Shown: in pieces, positions 48,893 through 57,289 of the stretch
Layout: each line of letters begins with the position of its first letter
How positions within the stretch are numbered: the first letter of the stretch is position 1
DNA from: Nocardia flavorosea NBRC 108225
GTDB taxonomy: Bacteria; Actinomycetota; Actinomycetes; Mycobacteriales; Mycobacteriaceae
DNA: 64,000 nucleotides
NCBI RefSeq assembly: GCF_001613385.1
Contig: NZ_BDCG01000004.1
Span: forward strand, 124,001-188,000
Reading direction: 5' to 3'
Program-made: the position numbers and the translations under genes
The notes under the pieces: generated by a model
Database searches by the model: none
The model's input: the letters and a program-made list of their open reading frames with translations, nothing else
What the model was told of the DNA's origin: nothing

Positions 48893-49770
48893 ACCTGGTT
48901 GTTCTCCAGTTCTCGTTCGCTGTCGGCCGACTGCGGCTCGGGCTCACCGGTTCCGGCGGTGGAGCCACCGGTCTTCTCGGCCTCCAGCTCACGCAATACC
49001 GTCGCCACATGATTACCCGCGTCCGGCCCCTCGTAGGCGCGGACAACTTCTTCGATTCCGCCCTGTAGCCGGATCTGGCCGTGATCGATCCACATCGCGG
49101 TATCGCAGAGCTGGGCGAGGAATTCGTTGGAGTGGCTGGCGAAAACCAGAATGCCCGAGCGGGCGACCAGTTCCTGCAACCGGATCCGGGCCTTCTTCAT
49201 GAACTCCGCGTCGACCGCGCCGATACCCTCGTCGAGCAGCAGGATCTCGGGGTCGATGGAGGTCACCACACCCATCGCCAGCCGGACTCGCATACCGGTC
49301 GAATAGGTGCGCAGCGGCATGGACAGGTACTCGCCGAGTTCGGTGAATTCGGCGATCTCGTCGATTTTGGCCAGCATCTGTTTCCGGGTCTGCCCGAGGA
49401 ACAGGCCGCGGATGATGATGTTCTCGTACCCGGAGATCTCCGGGTCCATCCCGACACCCAGATCGAACACCGGCGCCACTCGCCCGCGGATGCGCGCGCT
49501 GCCACGCGACGGTTCGTAGATACCGGACAGCAATCGCAGCAGGGTGGATTTACCGGCGCCGTTGTGGCCGACCAGGCCCACCCGGTCGCCTTCCTTCAGT
49601 GACAGTGTGATGTCGCGCAGGGCCTCGACGACCACAACATCGGACTGGTTGCGGCCGATCGACCCGCCGGCCTTGCCCAGGAACGCCTTCTTCAGCGACC
49701 GCGATTTCGCGTCGAAAATCGGGAATTCCACCCACGCGTCGCGGGTTTCGATACTCACCTGATCGGTCAT
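48889..49770 (-). CDS. wzt: Galactan ABC exporter, ATPase subunit (Wzt-like)
   Basis: A 293-residue ABC ATPase of the polysaccharide/teichoic-acid exporter type. Walker A is GHNGAGKST, the signature is YSTGMRVRLAMG, Walker B is ILLLDEGIGAVD, and the switch His is in VFASHSNEF. With the Wzm-like permease it should move the lipid-linked galactan across the inner membrane. The order permease, ATPase, GlfT1 matches the mycobacterial Rv3781-Rv3783 group. The C-terminal about 40 residues are an acidic tail, not the substrate-binding domain of O-antigen Wzt proteins. Confidence 0.93.
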   Translation of the reverse strand: MTDQVSIETRDAWVEFPIFDAKSRSLKKAFLGKAGGSIGRNQSDVVVVEALRDITLSLKEGDRVGLVGHNGAGKSTLLRLLSGIYEPSRGSARIRGRVAPVFDLGVGMDPEISGYENIIIRGLFLGQTRKQMLAKIDEIAEFTELGEYLSMPLRTYSTGMRVRLAMGVVTSIDPEILLLDEGIGAVDAEFMKKARIRLQELVARSGILVFASHSNEFLAQLCDTAMWIDHGQIRLQGGIEEVVRAYEGPDAGNHVATVLRELEAEKTGGSTAGTGEPEPQSADSERELENNQV

Positions 49771-49783
49771 GACCGGCTGACTC

Positions 49784-50794
49784 CTAAACCCAGTAGGGCA
49801 CGCGCGAACGGTACTTCTTCAGGGCGATCGCGGCGGCGATCCAGCCCACCACGGTGATCGCGCCGACGATCGCCCAGTGGTACAGCTTCTGATCGTCGCC
49901 GAGCAGCGGCGCGCGCACGATCTCCAGGTAGTGGTATGTGGGGACGACCTCGGCTATCCGGGCCCGTTCGGCGACCTCGCCGCCCTGGGCTTCGAGGCTC
50001 TTGGTGCTCCACATCACCGGGGTCAGCACGAAGAGCATCAGCGTCATACTGCCGAGGATGGGCGCGATATCGCGGTATCGGGTGCTGAAGATCCCGAACA
50101 GCACCGAAACCCACATGGCGTTCAGGAACAACAGCGCCAGCGCCGGTAGCGCCGCGATCGCCGTCCAGTGCAGATCGCGCCAGACCCCGAACAGGGCCAG
50201 GACCACGACGTAGATCAGCAGGTTGTGGGCGAAGAACAGCATCTGCCGCCACACCAGCCGGAACACGTGCACGCTCAACGCCGAGGGCAACTGTTTGATC
50301 AGGCCCTCGTTGGCGATGAACACATCCGCGCCCTCGATGATCGAGGCGTTGATGACATTCCACACGATCAGGCCCACCGCGACGTACGGCAGATATTCCT
50401 GCAGCGGCTGACCGAGCAGCGCCGCGTACAGGATGCCGATGGCAGTGGCCTGCACAGCGGTCGCGATGGTGATCCAGAACGGGCCGATCACCGAACGCCG
50501 ATAGCGCTGCTTGATGTCCTGCCAGCCGAGCGAGAGCCATAGTTCGCGCTGACCGAACCCTTCGCGGATATCGCGCCAGGCCCGGGCCCAGGACTGCGAA
50601 TCGGGCTCGATCGGGGCCGGGGCGGTCACCTGGGCGATATCGGTATCGGCTACCGGGGTCTGCTCGGAACTCACGGGCTTCTCATCTGCGGCGGGAGTGT
50701 GGTCGGCGCGCACCGAGCTCTCGTCGGTGCTCGCCGGATCTTCAGGGGTTACCAGGTCGGGGCGAGCGGAAGCTGCAGGCACGGTGCACGACAC
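49784..50794 (-). CDS. wzm: Galactan ABC exporter, permease subunit (Wzm-like)
   Basis: A 336-residue ABC-2 type permease with six membrane helices and a preceding amphipathic segment (ELWLSLGWQDIKQRYRRSVIGPFW), typical of polysaccharide exporters. The first about 65 residues are disordered and acidic. GTG 50794 opens the frame; a TAGTGT box at 50791-50796 (minus strand) instead predicts a leaderless start at GTG 50782. It is followed 13 nt later by the ATPase gene, so the two form an operon with glfT1. Confidence 0.92.
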   Translation of the reverse strand: MSCTVPAASARPDLVTPEDPASTDESSVRADHTPAADEKPVSSEQTPVADTDIAQVTAPAPIEPDSQSWARAWRDIREGFGQRELWLSLGWQDIKQRYRRSVIGPFWITIATAVQATAIGILYAALLGQPLQEYLPYVAVGLIVWNVINASIIEGADVFIANEGLIKQLPSALSVHVFRLVWRQMLFFAHNLLIYVVVLALFGVWRDLHWTAIAALPALALLFLNAMWVSVLFGIFSTRYRDIAPILGSMTLMLFVLTPVMWSTKSLEAQGGEVAERARIAEVVPTYHYLEIVRAPLLGDDQKLYHWAIVGAITVVGWIAAAIALKKYRSRVPYWV

Positions 50795-50842
50795 TACCCC
50801 GGCAATACGATCCGGTAACGCCTGGCATATACACCACCGCGT

Positions 50843-51433
50843 TCAGAGGTATTGCCCGGTGCCCCCGATGGAGTGCCCCTGCTGGCCGCCGCGGCCCTCA
50901 CCGGCGTGGATACCCGGTGGCAGGGCGCCCTGGCGCATCTGTTCGAGCTGTGCACGCGCGGCCATCTGCTGGGCGAACAGCGCCGTCTGGATACCGTGGA
51001 ACAGCCCCTCGAGCCAGCCCACCAGCTGTGCCTGCGCGATCCGCAGTTCCGCATCCGAGGGGACGGCGTCCTCGCTGAACGGCAGAGCCAGCCGTTCCAG
51101 TTCCTCGCGCAGCTCCGGGGCCAGGCCCTGCTCCAGCTCCCGGATGGAGGATTTGTGGATTTCGGCCAGACGCGTGCGGCTGGCGTCGTCGAGCGGCGCC
51201 GCCCGCACCTCCTCCAGCAGCTGTTTGATCATGGTGCCGATCCGCATCACCTTGGCCGGCTGCTCGACCATATCGGCGAGCGTTTCGGTGCGGTCGCCCT
51301 CGGTCTCGTCGCCCGTGGAGTTCTCCGCGCCGGAGTACGACGCGTTCGACGCGGCACCCGGCGGCAACACCAGCGGGCGGCCTTCGGGGCCGATCACGAC
51401 AACGGGTTCCGATGCGTCATCCGATTGCGTCAT
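50843..51433 (-). CDS. bpa: Bpa, bacterial proteasome activator (Rv3780-like)
   Basis: A 196-residue ATP-independent activator that opens the 20S proteasome for unfolded proteins. The central four-helix region (VEQPAKVMRIGTMIKQLLEE, then ELREELERLALPF and GWLEGLFHGIQTALFAQQMA) is the conserved ring-forming core, and the C-terminus ends in GQYL, the motif that docks in the proteasome pockets. The N-terminal about 60 residues are acidic and disordered. ATG 51433 follows gggga; ATG 51442 and 51445 are alternatives. The proteasome genes themselves are not in the window. Confidence 0.92.
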   Translation of the reverse strand: MTQSDDASEPVVVIGPEGRPLVLPPGAASNASYSGAENSTGDETEGDRTETLADMVEQPAKVMRIGTMIKQLLEEVRAAPLDDASRTRLAEIHKSSIRELEQGLAPELREELERLALPFSEDAVPSDAELRIAQAQLVGWLEGLFHGIQTALFAQQMAARAQLEQMRQGALPPGIHAGEGRGGQQGHSIGGTGQYL

Positions 51434-51590
51434 GTTCCCCATCATGTCGTGTTCGCGCCGAACGTGCTAAAGCCGGTGGTCGTAGAGCGGGTCGTGCCGG
51501 CCCCGCCGTCCGCGGCAAGTCGGCCCCGCCGTCGGTGGCAAGTCCCCGCACCGGGCCGGACCAGGGTTACCGAGCGGAGGCCGCTGGCCT

Positions 51591-51596
51591 TAAAGT
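51591..51596 (+). promoter_or_regulatory. -10 box TAAAGT of leaderless desulfurase-like gene
   Basis: TAAAGT ends 7 nt before the ATG at 51604. Confidence 0.55.
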
Positions 51597-51603
51597 GGCC
51601 TGC

Positions 51604-52806
51604 ATGACTTACGACGTCGCGCGGGTCCGGGGACTGATCCCCGCCCTGGCCGACGGCTGGATCAACTTGGCTCCGCAGGCGGGCATGCTTGTTCCGGATT
51701 CTGTCTCCCGCGCGGTGTCGATCGGATTCCGCTCGTCGTCTTTCACCCATATCGGCCGGCACGGTGCGGCCAAACGCAGCGCGGAGATCCTGCACGAGGC
51801 CCGGGTGGCCGTCGCCGATCTCGTCGGCGCCGACCCGAGCGGCGTCGTACTGGGGCCCGACCGCGCGGTCCTGCTGTCCTGGCTGTCCGAATCGCTGAGC
51901 TCCCGGCTGGGACTGGGCACCGGTATCGTGCTGTCGCGCCTGGACGACGAGGCGAATGTTGCCCCGTGGCTGCGTATCGCCAACCGGTACGGCGCGCATG
52001 TGCGCTGGGCCGAGGTCGAGATCGAAACCTGCGAAATGCCGGCCTGGCAGTTCGAGGAGCTCATCGGACCCACCGCGCGGCTGGTCGCCCTCACAGCGGC
52101 TTCCCCGATCGTCGGGTCGGCGCCGTCGGTGCGGGTCGCCGCGGAACGGGTACACGAGGTGGGCGGGTTGCTGGTCGCCGATGCGGTCGGTGCGGCGCCG
52201 TACGCGCTGATCGATATCGAAGACCTGAACGCCGACGTGGTCGCGCTGAGTGGTCCGAGCTGGGGTGGCCCGCAGGTCGGGGCGCTGGTCTTCCGGGATC
52301 CGGCGTTCCTGGACCGGATCCCGTCCATGGCGTTGAACCCGTACGCGAAGGGGCCCGAACGGCTGGAGGTGGGCGGGCACCAGTACGCGTTGCTGGCGGG
52401 GCTCACCACCTCGATCGACTACCTGGCCGGCCTGGACGAACGCGCCGAGGGGACCCGGCGGGAGCGGCTCGAGATTTCGGTGACCTCCCTGCAGGACTAC
52501 CACGACCAGCTGTTCGACCATCTGATGAGCACGCTGGACAAGATCAGCGGTCTCACCGTGATCGGCCGGGCGTCCACCCGTATCCCGACGGTCAGTTTCA
52601 CCATCGACGGTATGCAGGCGGAGAAGATCGCGGCCGAACTGGCCGATAAACGGATCGCCGTGCTCGCCGGCTCGCACGGCGGCAGCCGGTTGCTGGACGC
52701 GCTGGGCGTCAACGACGAAGGCGGTGCGGTGACGATCGGTCTCGCGCCGTACACCACCCGGCGCGAGATCGATCTGTTCCGGCGGGCGCTCGAATCCCTC
52801 GGCTGA
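51604..52806 (+). CDS. Class V aminotransferase-fold protein lacking the PLP lysine
   Basis: A 400-residue protein of the cysteine desulfurase/class V aminotransferase fold, like mycobacterial Rv3778c. The fold is clear (DLVGADPSGVVLGPDRA, VRWAEVEIET, LVALTAASPIVGS, LLVADAVGAAP with the pyridine-binding Asp), but the segment that normally reads S-x-H-K-x-x-G-P reads SGPSWGGPQVG: Ser219 is where the Schiff-base Lys should be. It probably cannot act as an ordinary PLP enzyme. The start is set by the leaderless promoter. It lies between bpa and a quinone oxidoreductase, as in mycobacteria. Confidence 0.87.
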   Translation: MTYDVARVRGLIPALADGWINLAPQAGMLVPDSVSRAVSIGFRSSSFTHIGRHGAAKRSAEILHEARVAVADLVGADPSGVVLGPDRAVLLSWLSESLSSRLGLGTGIVLSRLDDEANVAPWLRIANRYGAHVRWAEVEIETCEMPAWQFEELIGPTARLVALTAASPIVGSAPSVRVAAERVHEVGGLLVADAVGAAPYALIDIEDLNADVVALSGPSWGGPQVGALVFRDPAFLDRIPSMALNPYAKGPERLEVGGHQYALLAGLTTSIDYLAGLDERAEGTRRERLEISVTSLQDYHDQLFDHLMSTLDKISGLTVIGRASTRIPTVSFTIDGMQAEKIAAELADKRIAVLAGSHGGSRLLDALGVNDEGGAVTIGLAPYTTRREIDLFRRALESLG

Positions 52807-52824
52807 GGCCCGCGGCGCACCGGG

Positions 52825-53823
52825 TCAGCTACCGACCCGCAGGATCACCTTGCCGAATGTCTCGTGTTCGTCGAGCATTTCGTGTGCGCGACCCGCGTCG
52901 GCCACCGGCACCTCGGCGTGGATCACCGGGACGATCTCCCCCTTCTCCAGCAGCGGCCAGACGTGTGCACGTACCTCGGCGATGATGTCGGCCTTGCTGC
53001 CGCGTCCGGTGGCCGGGCGGTCGCGCAGTTTGATCGCGCGGACCGTGCCCCGTTTGGCCATCAGCGCGCCCAGGTTCAGGTCGGCGTTCACCCCGCCCTG
53101 CATCCCGATGACCACGACCTGGCCGTCCAGGGCCAGCGCCTCGACGTTGCGGCCCAGATAGGCGGCGCCCATATTGTCGAGGATGATATCGGCGCCCGGC
53201 CCGCCCAGACCGTGCTCGGCGCGGATCATCTCCACGAAATCGTGCTCGCGGTAGTTGATCAGGACGTTCGCCCCGAGTTCCGCGCAGCGTTCGAGTTTGG
53301 CCGCCGAGCCCGCCGTCACCGCGACCCGGGCGCCCAGCTGCCGCGCCACCTGGATGGCGTGCGTGCCGATACCGCTGCCCCCGCCGTGCACCAGCAGCAG
53401 CTGGCCGGAGTGCAGACCGGCGGTCATCACCAGATTCGACCAGACCGTCGCGGCCACCTCGGGAAGCCCGGCCGCCGACCCCAGATCCAGGCCGTCCGGC
53501 ACCGGCAGCACCTGACCGGCGGGCACCACGACCTTCTCGGCGTAACCGCCGCCGGAGAGCAGCGCACACACCCGGTCGCCCACCGACCATTCGTGGACAC
53601 CGTCGCCGACCTGCGCGATGACACCGGAACATTCCAGCCCGGGAACCGGTGTCGTCCCGGCCGGCGGCGCGTAGAAACCGCGGCGCTGCAGCAGATCGGC
53701 CCGGTTCACCCCGGCCGCCGCCACCTCGATCAGCACCTCACCGTGCCCGGGTACCGGGTCGGGTGCGTCCGACCACTCCATCACCTCGGGCCCACCGAAA
53801 CCGTTCAAATTGATCGCGCGCAT
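52825..53823 (-). CDS. NAD(P)H:quinone oxidoreductase (zeta-crystallin type MDR)
   Basis: A 332-residue zinc-less medium-chain dehydrogenase. Signatures are AAAGVNRADLLQRRGFY, PGLECSGVIAQVG, the nucleotide-binding HGGGSGIGTHAIQVARQLGA and IGMQGG. The usual length is about 325, and ATG 53823 (MRAINLNGFG) matches the family's first strand. It converges on the desulfurase-like gene with an 18-nt gap. It probably reduces quinones or enones with NADPH. Confidence 0.92.
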   Translation of the reverse strand: MRAINLNGFGGPEVMEWSDAPDPVPGHGEVLIEVAAAGVNRADLLQRRGFYAPPAGTTPVPGLECSGVIAQVGDGVHEWSVGDRVCALLSGGGYAEKVVVPAGQVLPVPDGLDLGSAAGLPEVAATVWSNLVMTAGLHSGQLLLVHGGGSGIGTHAIQVARQLGARVAVTAGSAAKLERCAELGANVLINYREHDFVEMIRAEHGLGGPGADIILDNMGAAYLGRNVEALALDGQVVVIGMQGGVNADLNLGALMAKRGTVRAIKLRDRPATGRGSKADIIAEVRAHVWPLLEKGEIVPVIHAEVPVADAGRAHEMLDEHETFGKVILRVGS

Positions 53824-54304
53824 CGCCCCATAGTGCAACAGCGACCACCGAATGGGCGCCCGCCTACCAGTTGGCGAGTCATTCCTCGCGGTGGTACGAG
53901 GGCGTGACCGGTCAGCGGTCCGCATGGCGGCGCTGCAAGCACCCACAGCGAGGTCCAACCGGTGACAGCGACACAGCCGGCATCGACGGTCGGCAGGTTC
54001 TCGTTCGGGTGGAGTCCGGCACCGCGTCCACACCGTGGGCAAAAGCCGTCGCGGACCTGTGCACGGGATAGGGGATCGGCTTGCGGGGGTTCCGGCGACG
54101 CGGCGTGACCAGGGAGACTGCCCCGTCCGCACCGGATGCGGCGCTGCCGAGCAGTGCGGGCCCCGCTGCGTGCGCGATCACAGCTGGTGCCGTGCGGAGC
54201 TGCCCACTCGTATACAGGCGGGGTGGTCGCGGGCGCCGCGTCAGGGCAAGGGGCCTCGACCATATGCGTCCTGGATCGGCTCGGCGGGGCTAGCGTGTGC
54301 GTGC
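53824..54304. other. Intergenic region between oxidoreductase and lactate oxidase-like genes
   Basis: About 480 bases between divergent genes. A 66-codon frame at 53871-54071 has no ribosome site and no recognisable sequence. The -10 box of the downstream gene is at 54291. Nothing else was recognised. Confidence 0.45.
54291..54296 (+). promoter_or_regulatory. -10 box TAGCGT of leaderless gene
   Basis: TAGCGT ends 8 nt before the GTG at 54305. Confidence 0.5.
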
Positions 54305-55480
54305 GTGAGCAGCTTCATCGACTTCCAGAACGAGATCTACCTCCAGGGAATGGGCGGGGCGGTCCCCGAACTGCCGATGACGGCGGACGGGTTCGAGAGC
54401 CGGGCCCGGGAGTTGCTCGACGCGCGCGCCTTCGCCTACGTGGCCGGCAGTGCGTCCAGTGAACGCACCGCCGCCGCGAATCTGGCCGCGTTCGAACGGT
54501 TCCGGCTGGTGCCGCGCATGCTGCGTGGTACCAGTGGCCCGGGCACCCGGGATACCGCTGTAGAGGTCCTGGGCACGAAACTCGCCGCGCCGGTGCTCAC
54601 CGCGCCGGTCGGGGTGCTGGAATTGCTGCACGAAAAAGGCGAGGTCGTGGTGGCGGGGGTCGCGAAGGAACTCGGGGTGGGCAGTGTGCTGTCCACGGCG
54701 TCCTCGTCGACCGTCGAGGAAGTCGGTGCGGTGGCGGGGGACTGGTGGTATCAGCTGTACTGGCCGGCCGACGACGAGCTGGCCCGGTCGTTCGTCCAGC
54801 GCGCGGAGCGAGCCGGTGCCCGGGCGATCGTGGTCACCGTGGATACGCCCTCGCTCGGCTGGCGCCCACGCGACCTGGAGCTCGCTCATCTGCCGTTCCT
54901 GCTGGGTAAAGGTATCGCGAACTACCTGTCCGACCCGGTTTTCCGCGCCAAACTGCCGGCCCCGCCCGAGGAGAGCGAGGATGCCATGCGGATGGCGATC
55001 CTCACCTGGGTGGGCCTGTTCGGCAACCACACCCTGCGACCCGCCGATCTGGCCAAATTGCGCGACTGGACCGATCTGCCGATCGCGGTGAAGGGCGTCC
55101 TGCACCCCGACGACGCCCGCCTGGTCGTGGACGCCGGCGCGGACGGGATCTTGGTGAGCAACCACGGTGGCCGCCAGATCGATAACTCGATCGCCGCTCT
55201 CGATGCGCTGGGCCCGATCGTCGCGGCCGTCGGCGACCGCGCCGATGTGCTCTTCGACTCCGGTATCCGCACCGGCTCCGATATCCTCACCGCGCTCGCC
55301 CTCGGCGCGAAAGCCGTCTGCTACGGCCGCCCCTGGGCCTACGCCCTCGGTATTGCCGGGGCGCCCGGAGTCCGGCACGCACTGCGGTTGCTGCTCGCCG
55401 ATTTCGATTCCGCCATGGGCCTGTCCGGCTGCGCCGACCTCGCCGGAGTCACCCGCGATCTGCTCGCCGTTCCCCGCTGA
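54305..55480 (+). CDS. FMN-dependent alpha-hydroxy-acid oxidase (lactate 2-monooxygenase type)
   Basis: A 391-residue TIM-barrel flavoprotein. The active site motif SNHGGRQID (catalytic His and substrate-binding Arg) and the phosphate-binding DSGIRTGSDILTALALGAKAVCYGRP are intact; YVAGSASSERT near the N-terminus and the long loop DLELAHLPFLLGKGIANY fit the lactate 2-monooxygenase branch. GTG 54305 follows the -10 box at leaderless spacing. It would oxidise L-lactate or a similar 2-hydroxy acid in the cytoplasm. Confidence 0.9.
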   Translation: MSSFIDFQNEIYLQGMGGAVPELPMTADGFESRARELLDARAFAYVAGSASSERTAAANLAAFERFRLVPRMLRGTSGPGTRDTAVEVLGTKLAAPVLTAPVGVLELLHEKGEVVVAGVAKELGVGSVLSTASSSTVEEVGAVAGDWWYQLYWPADDELARSFVQRAERAGARAIVVTVDTPSLGWRPRDLELAHLPFLLGKGIANYLSDPVFRAKLPAPPEESEDAMRMAILTWVGLFGNHTLRPADLAKLRDWTDLPIAVKGVLHPDDARLVVDAGADGILVSNHGGRQIDNSIAALDALGPIVAAVGDRADVLFDSGIRTGSDILTALALGAKAVCYGRPWAYALGIAGAPGVRHALRLLLADFDSAMGLSGCADLAGVTRDLLAVPR

Positions 55481-55559
55481 ACCCGGGCATCGGCAACCAG
55501 CGGTGAGTACCCGCCGGATTTCGGTTCCGCCCGGGGGTATCGGTTAACATCGAGGCCCT

Positions 55560-55644
55560 GGAGACGTGGCAGAGCGGCCGAATGCACTCGCCTTGAAAGC
55601 GAGAGTCGTGAGAGCGACCGGGGGTTCAAATCCCTCCGTCTCCG
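55560..55644 (+). tRNA. tRNA-Ser (anticodon UGA)
   Basis: The acceptor strand GGAGACG (55560-55566) pairs with CGTCTCC (55637-55643), followed by discriminator G. The anticodon stem CTCGC/GCGAG encloses CTTGAAA, giving TGA. The long variable arm and the GGTTCAAATCC T-arm are typical of tRNA-Ser. CCA is not encoded. Confidence 0.95.
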
Positions 55645-55743
55645 CTTCCGCCGGTGGCCCGTATCGCTTCGGCCGGGCCACCGCGCCTGATGCCAACCCC
55701 CTGTCACGGCTCTGAGATTCCGCACGCTTCCGCCGTAGCATTG

Positions 55744-55771
55744 TGTACATGCTGTAGCAGGAAGGTACGCT
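55744..55771 (+). promoter_or_regulatory. Promoter/operator of second VapBC module
   Basis: TGTACA at 55744-55749 matches the palindrome ahead of the first VapBC module. TACGCT at 55766-55771 ends 6 nt before the ATG at 55778, so the transcript is probably leaderless. Confidence 0.45.
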
Positions 55772-55777
55772 GGGAAT

Positions 55778-56029
55778 ATGAGAACGATCCAGCAACGGGA
55801 CCTCCGCAATGACAGTGGCAAAGTCCTCGCTGCGGTCGAGAGCGGCGAGAGCTTCACGATCACCCGAAACGGCAAACCGGTCGCGGAGTTGAAGCCGCTG
55901 ACTCAGCGAACCTTCGTCCCGATCGCCGAACTCGCCCGCACGTCCGCCCATTTGCCGCGTATCGACTACGGCGAATGGCGTGCGGAAATGGATTCGCTGA
56001 TCGACCAGGAAATGCCCGAAGATGAGTGA
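55778..56029 (+). CDS. Phd/YefM-type antitoxin
   Basis: An 83-residue antitoxin. The N-terminal MRTIQQRDLRNDSGKVLAAVESGESFTITRNGKPVAELKP (cited by its ends, MRTIQQRDL and GKPVAELKP) is a textbook Phd/YefM fold; the acidic C-terminus binds the toxin. It overlaps the vapC start by 8 bases. ATG 55778 is supported by the leaderless -10 box. Confidence 0.9.
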   Translation: MRTIQQRDLRNDSGKVLAAVESGESFTITRNGKPVAELKPLTQRTFVPIAELARTSAHLPRIDYGEWRAEMDSLIDQEMPEDE

Positions 56030-56435
56030 ACCTGCCGTACCCCGTCATGTCCTGCTCGATACCTCGGTGCTGATCGACTATCCGGAGGTGCACCAGACAC
56101 TGCCCGAGGATGCGGAGGCAGCGATAAGCGCCATCAGCCTCGCCGAACTAGCAGCGGGGGTGCACGCAACGAAAGACGCGGTGCGCAAGGCGCAGCGTCA
56201 ACTCCAGTTGCAGTGGGTTGTGAGGTCATTTGCGCCGCTACCGTTCGACGACGAGACGGCCCTGGTCTACGGGTCATTGGGATTGCTCGTGGAACAGATC
56301 GGGCGTAAGCCACGCAGGCGGGTGGCCGATTTGCAGATAGCCGCTACCGCACTCCAACACGCACTCCCGCTGTACACCCGAAATCCTGACGACTTCAAGG
56401 GACTCGGCCCGCTGTTGAACGTTATCCCGGTGTAA
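56022..56435 (+). CDS. VapC-type PIN-domain toxin
   Basis: A 137-residue PIN-domain ribonuclease. The Mg2+ site residues are visible: Asp in VLLDTSVLIDY, Glu in SLAELAAGV, Asp in RVADLQIAATA and the NPDDF segment. Overlapping genes indicate coupled translation with the antitoxin. A typical intact type II module beside tRNA-Ser(UGA). Confidence 0.92.
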   Translation: MSEPAVPRHVLLDTSVLIDYPEVHQTLPEDAEAAISAISLAELAAGVHATKDAVRKAQRQLQLQWVVRSFAPLPFDDETALVYGSLGLLVEQIGRKPRRRVADLQIAATALQHALPLYTRNPDDFKGLGPLLNVIPV

Positions 56436-56535
56436 ATGGACTCCTCGCCGCTACGGGTTGCTGCCTGCCGCACTATCGCGGGGCCGAACCCTGCCCGGCG
56501 CCGCGCGCATCCGCTCCGTCGGCCACGCGGTTGCG

Positions 56536-56541
56536 TACGGT
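56536..56541 (+). promoter_or_regulatory. -10 box TACGGT of leaderless gene
   Basis: TACGGT ends 6 nt before the GTG at 56548. Confidence 0.5.
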
Positions 56542-56547
56542 GGACAC

Positions 56548-57162
56548 GTGACAGAAACGAGCGACGAAACCCCTGGTCCGGGCACCGTGCCGGCGCCGGT
56601 GCGGTGGCCCGCTGTACTCACCTGGCGCTCCCACGACGCCTCGCGGATGGAATCGGTTCGCGTCACCCTCAACGGCAACCGGATCCGGGCCAGCGGCCGC
56701 ATCATCGGTGGGGGTTGCGGGGAGCATCCCGCGTTCAGCGCCTCCTACGACCTGGTCACCGATGAGAACGGGGCGACCAGGCGGTTATCGCTGCGCAGTA
56801 CGACCGCGGCCGGGGAGCGGCATGCGTCGATCGCGCGCGACGAGGAGAACTACTGGCTCATCGACGCCACCGGCGCCCATGTCCGCTCGACGTTCGGTGG
56901 GGCGCTGGACGCGGATGTGGTGCTGAGCCCGTTCTTCAATACGCTGCCGATCCGGCGTTTCGGTCTGCAGCACGCAATGGAGGATGTCCAGGTTCCGGTG
57001 GTCTATGTGGGCCTGCCGGATCTGACGGTGCAGGAAGCCGATCTCACCTACAGCAGCGCGGGCGACGGGATCAGTGTGCTCTCGCCGGTGTCCAGTGCGA
57101 CGCTCACGGTCGACCCGGACGGTTTCGTACTCGACTATCCGGGCCTGGCCGAGCGAATCTGA
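56548..57162 (+). CDS. Putative glycolipid-binding domain protein (PF06475-like)
   Basis: A 204-residue soluble beta-rich protein of the putative glycolipid-binding family. Family features are LTWRSHDASRMESVRV, GGGCGEHPAFSASYDLV, the HASIARDEENYWLIDATG strand pair, DVVLSPFFNTLPIRR and VVYVGLPDLTVQEADLTY. GTG 56548 is set by the leaderless promoter; the upstream open frame gives no family sequence. No signal peptide. The biochemical role is untested as far as I know. Confidence 0.82.
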   Translation: MTETSDETPGPGTVPAPVRWPAVLTWRSHDASRMESVRVTLNGNRIRASGRIIGGGCGEHPAFSASYDLVTDENGATRRLSLRSTTAAGERHASIARDEENYWLIDATGAHVRSTFGGALDADVVLSPFFNTLPIRRFGLQHAMEDVQVPVVYVGLPDLTVQEADLTYSSAGDGISVLSPVSSATLTVDPDGFVLDYPGLAERI

Positions 57163-57289
57163 CCGCGCGGCTCGGAACTCCGCAAAGTACCGAAATGTCG
57201 ATTCCCGGGTCTCACCGCTCGGCGACGGCGAGCGGAACGATGGGCCGGCAGGCCGCCGATACCGCCGAGGCGTTTACGGCGCTCGCGGG

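Noticed and set aside
53871..54071. 66-codon frame in the gap before the FMN oxidase gene
   Set aside because: No ribosome-binding site, leaderless promoter or recognisable sequence; probably chance.
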